NCBI GenBank assembly: GCA_021785375.1
Contig: JAJYFQ010000033.1
Span: 1 to 7,182, forward strand
Direction of reading: 5' to 3'
Source: Microcaldota archaeon
GTDB taxonomy: Archaea > Micrarchaeota > Micrarchaeia > Micrarchaeales > CABMGC01
DNA length: 7,182 nucleotides
Below are positions 5,878 through 7,182 of the stretch, piece after piece; within the stretch, counting starts at the first letter, position 1, and every line of letters begins with the position of its first letter. The notes under the pieces are model-generated. The model was not told where the DNA came from, made no database searches, and saw only the letters and a list, made by a program, of their open reading frames with translations. Made by a program: the position numbers and the translations under genes.

Positions 5878-7182
5878 TTGGAGAAGCCAGAGCTCATCCT
5901 AATCGCGATTTTAATCGGATTGTCTGCGTTCTCTCTCGCGCTTGCGTACAGCCAGCTCGGGCCTGGGTGGGACCTGATCGCACACTACCTCAACGGGAGA
6001 AGCCTCTCCAACCCCGCCTTCTACCAGTGCCTCCTGAACCCAGTCTGCAACCAATACAACCAGACCCCTCTGTTCTACTTCGAGTCATACAGGGCGCCGT
6101 TGGCAGAATTCACTCTCGCCGCACTGTACCTCGCATTTCAGGGAACCGCTGCTGTAGCCGCCTATCTTGCACTGCTGCTCGTAGCATACTTCCTCGTGAT
6201 AAGGTTTGTTGCAAGAAAGCTGGAGGTCAGCGAACTGCTCTCGTACGCGTTCCTTATCAGCCCGGTCTTGCTGTATACGAGCATGGTCGCTGGCAGCGAG
6301 GAGATGATGTCGCTGCTCTTCCTGTTCGTTGCGATCGGGCTTCTCGCGAGGAGGAGCGTTTGGTTCGGGCTGTTCCTTGGACTTGCGACTCTCGGGAAAT
6401 ATCCGACTCTTGCGCTCGCTCCAATGCTGTTCCTGATGTTCAAGCCGAAGAAGATCCTATACGCATCAGCGCTATTCGCGGCTGCGATAGCGCCATGGCT
6501 TATCTTCAGCGCTGTGTTCTTCCAGAACGCGCTCATAAGCTATGAACTCTCGCTAGCGATAGCGCAGAACAACGCAGGTCCATTCTCGATAAACATCGGC
6601 TCATTAATCACAGTCGTATTATATCCAATCGTGATCGGAGCGTTTGCAGCACTCTTCGTCTACAAGAAGAGGAAGGCGATTGTGGAATCGGCAAGGAGGC
6701 ATATACCGAAGAAGGACCTTATCTCGTGGATGCAGAAGGACAGCCGGCTCTACATTTACACGGTCCTCTTCGTGTTCTTCATCCTGTCGCTCATTGCAAC
6801 GCTTGCAATAGCGCCCTACTATGACACCTTCACCCAGGTGCGTTATGGATACCTCCTCTTCGCATCGAGCAGCCTTATTGTGATAGTCGCAATAAACGAC
6901 CTGAGGAAATATACGAAGAGGAACCTGCCCGCTGCATGCGGGGCGCTCTCTATCCTGCTCTTCGTGCTGCTGGTAGTCTACCTTGAGCTTTTCGCTGTGA
7001 TCCCATCCATCAGCGCAACGAGTAGTATTTACAGCAGCGCGAAGTCGGAGCTGGCTGCCCTTGGATTCCAGGGGTGCAGGATAATGTCCAACGACTGGGT
7101 GTTGATGCTTTACAGGAGCGTGAGCGCATTCTCCCAGTTCGACAAGAACGTATCCTCGCTCAGCTATCCGGTCCTCGTCTTC
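5878..7182 (+). CDS. GT-C type polytopic membrane glycosyltransferase (GT39/ArnT-like), 3' end outside window
   Basis: The frame stays open from TTG 5878 to the window edge, giving 435 residues without a stop, so the protein is C-terminally incomplete here. It looks like a GT-C glycosyltransferase that moves a sugar from a polyprenyl-phosphate donor to an acceptor on the outer face of the membrane. Evidence: an N-terminal helix (6-25) followed by the loop GPGWDLIAHYLNGRSL (28-43), where D32 is the candidate catalytic acid; SYRAPLAEF (70-78), like the RPPL motif of the family; LGKYPTLALAP (172-182), like the conserved Lys-Tyr region; VRYGYLLFA (321-329), like the RYLLP motif; and about nine to ten hydrophobic helices up to residue 375. 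From about 385 a soluble domain begins (ELAALGFQGCRIMSNDW), typical of the extracytoplasmic tail. It starts 4 bases after DUF424 and shares its operon. Donor and acceptor are unknown; related GT-C families (GT83, GT87) cannot be excluded. Confidence 0.82.
   Translation, partial: MEKPELILIAILIGLSAFSLALAYSQLGPGWDLIAHYLNGRSLSNPAFYQCLLNPVCNQYNQTPLFYFESYRAPLAEFTLAALYLAFQGTAAVAAYLALLLVAYFLVIRFVARKLEVSELLSYAFLISPVLLYTSMVAGSEEMMSLLFLFVAIGLLARRSVWFGLFLGLATLGKYPTLALAPMLFLMFKPKKILYASALFAAAIAPWLIFSAVFFQNALISYELSLAIAQNNAGPFSINIGSLITVVLYPIVIGAFAALFVYKKRKAIVESARRHIPKKDLISWMQKDSRLYIYTVLFVFFILSLIATLAIAPYYDTFTQVRYGYLLFASSSLIVIVAINDLRKYTKRNLPAACGALSILLFVLLVVYLELFAVIPSISATSSIYSSAKSELAALGFQGCRIMSNDWVLMLYRSVSAFSQFDKNVSSLSYPVLVF

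Noticed and set aside
5511..5897. Minus-strand ORFs opposite DUF424 and the GT2 end
   Set aside because: They are antisense to a well-matched DUF424 protein and to the membrane tail of GT2; compositions are odd and no start signals are seen.
5967..6545. Plus-strand ORF of 192 codons
   Set aside because: It is an out-of-frame reading of the GT-C gene. It is rich in Arg, Pro and Cys with no membrane helices, while the frame from 5878 gives a coherent polytopic membrane protein with family motifs.

Overview
The window looks archaeal. The support is: TATA-box-like elements at the expected short distance upstream of three genes, GTG and TTG starts, heavy use of AGG (Arg) and ATA (Ile) codons, and a protein recognisable as the archaeal DUF424 family. 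Base composition is near 50% GC with AT-rich intergenic DNA. The codon style and membrane-glycan content would suit a small-genome lineage such as Micrarchaeota or a relative, but that placement is a guess from sequence style, not a database result.

Layout. Two genes lie on the minus strand: a class I SAM-dependent methyltransferase (34-807) and a large ABC exporter half-transporter (986-3637). An intergenic region of about 310 bp (3638-3947) carries divergent promoter elements, a small perfect hairpin and two tiny ORFs of doubtful status. From it a tightly packed plus-strand operon runs to the window edge: a processive-type family 2 membrane glycosyltransferase (3948-5543), a DUF424 protein (5553-5873) and a multi-membrane-pass GT-C type glycosyltransferase (from 5878, running off the window end).

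How the genes may work together. The GT2 enzyme resembles cellulose/hyaluronan-synthase-like enzymes that polymerise or transfer sugars at the membrane. The GT-C protein resembles GT39/ArnT-like enzymes that use lipid-linked sugar donors on the outer face. With the ABC exporter and a methyltransferase next door, a cell-surface glycan locus is a reasonable inference, though no substrate can be read from the sequence. The most unusual item is the ABC protein: an N-terminal soluble domain, an exporter core and NBD, and a C-terminal domain that I recognise as DUF1854. In bacteria DUF1854 is known mostly as a separate small protein beside cyanophycin-metabolism ABC transporters. No cyanophycin synthetase or cyanophycinase is visible here.

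No rRNA, tRNA, CRISPR array, insertion sequence or integrase was seen.
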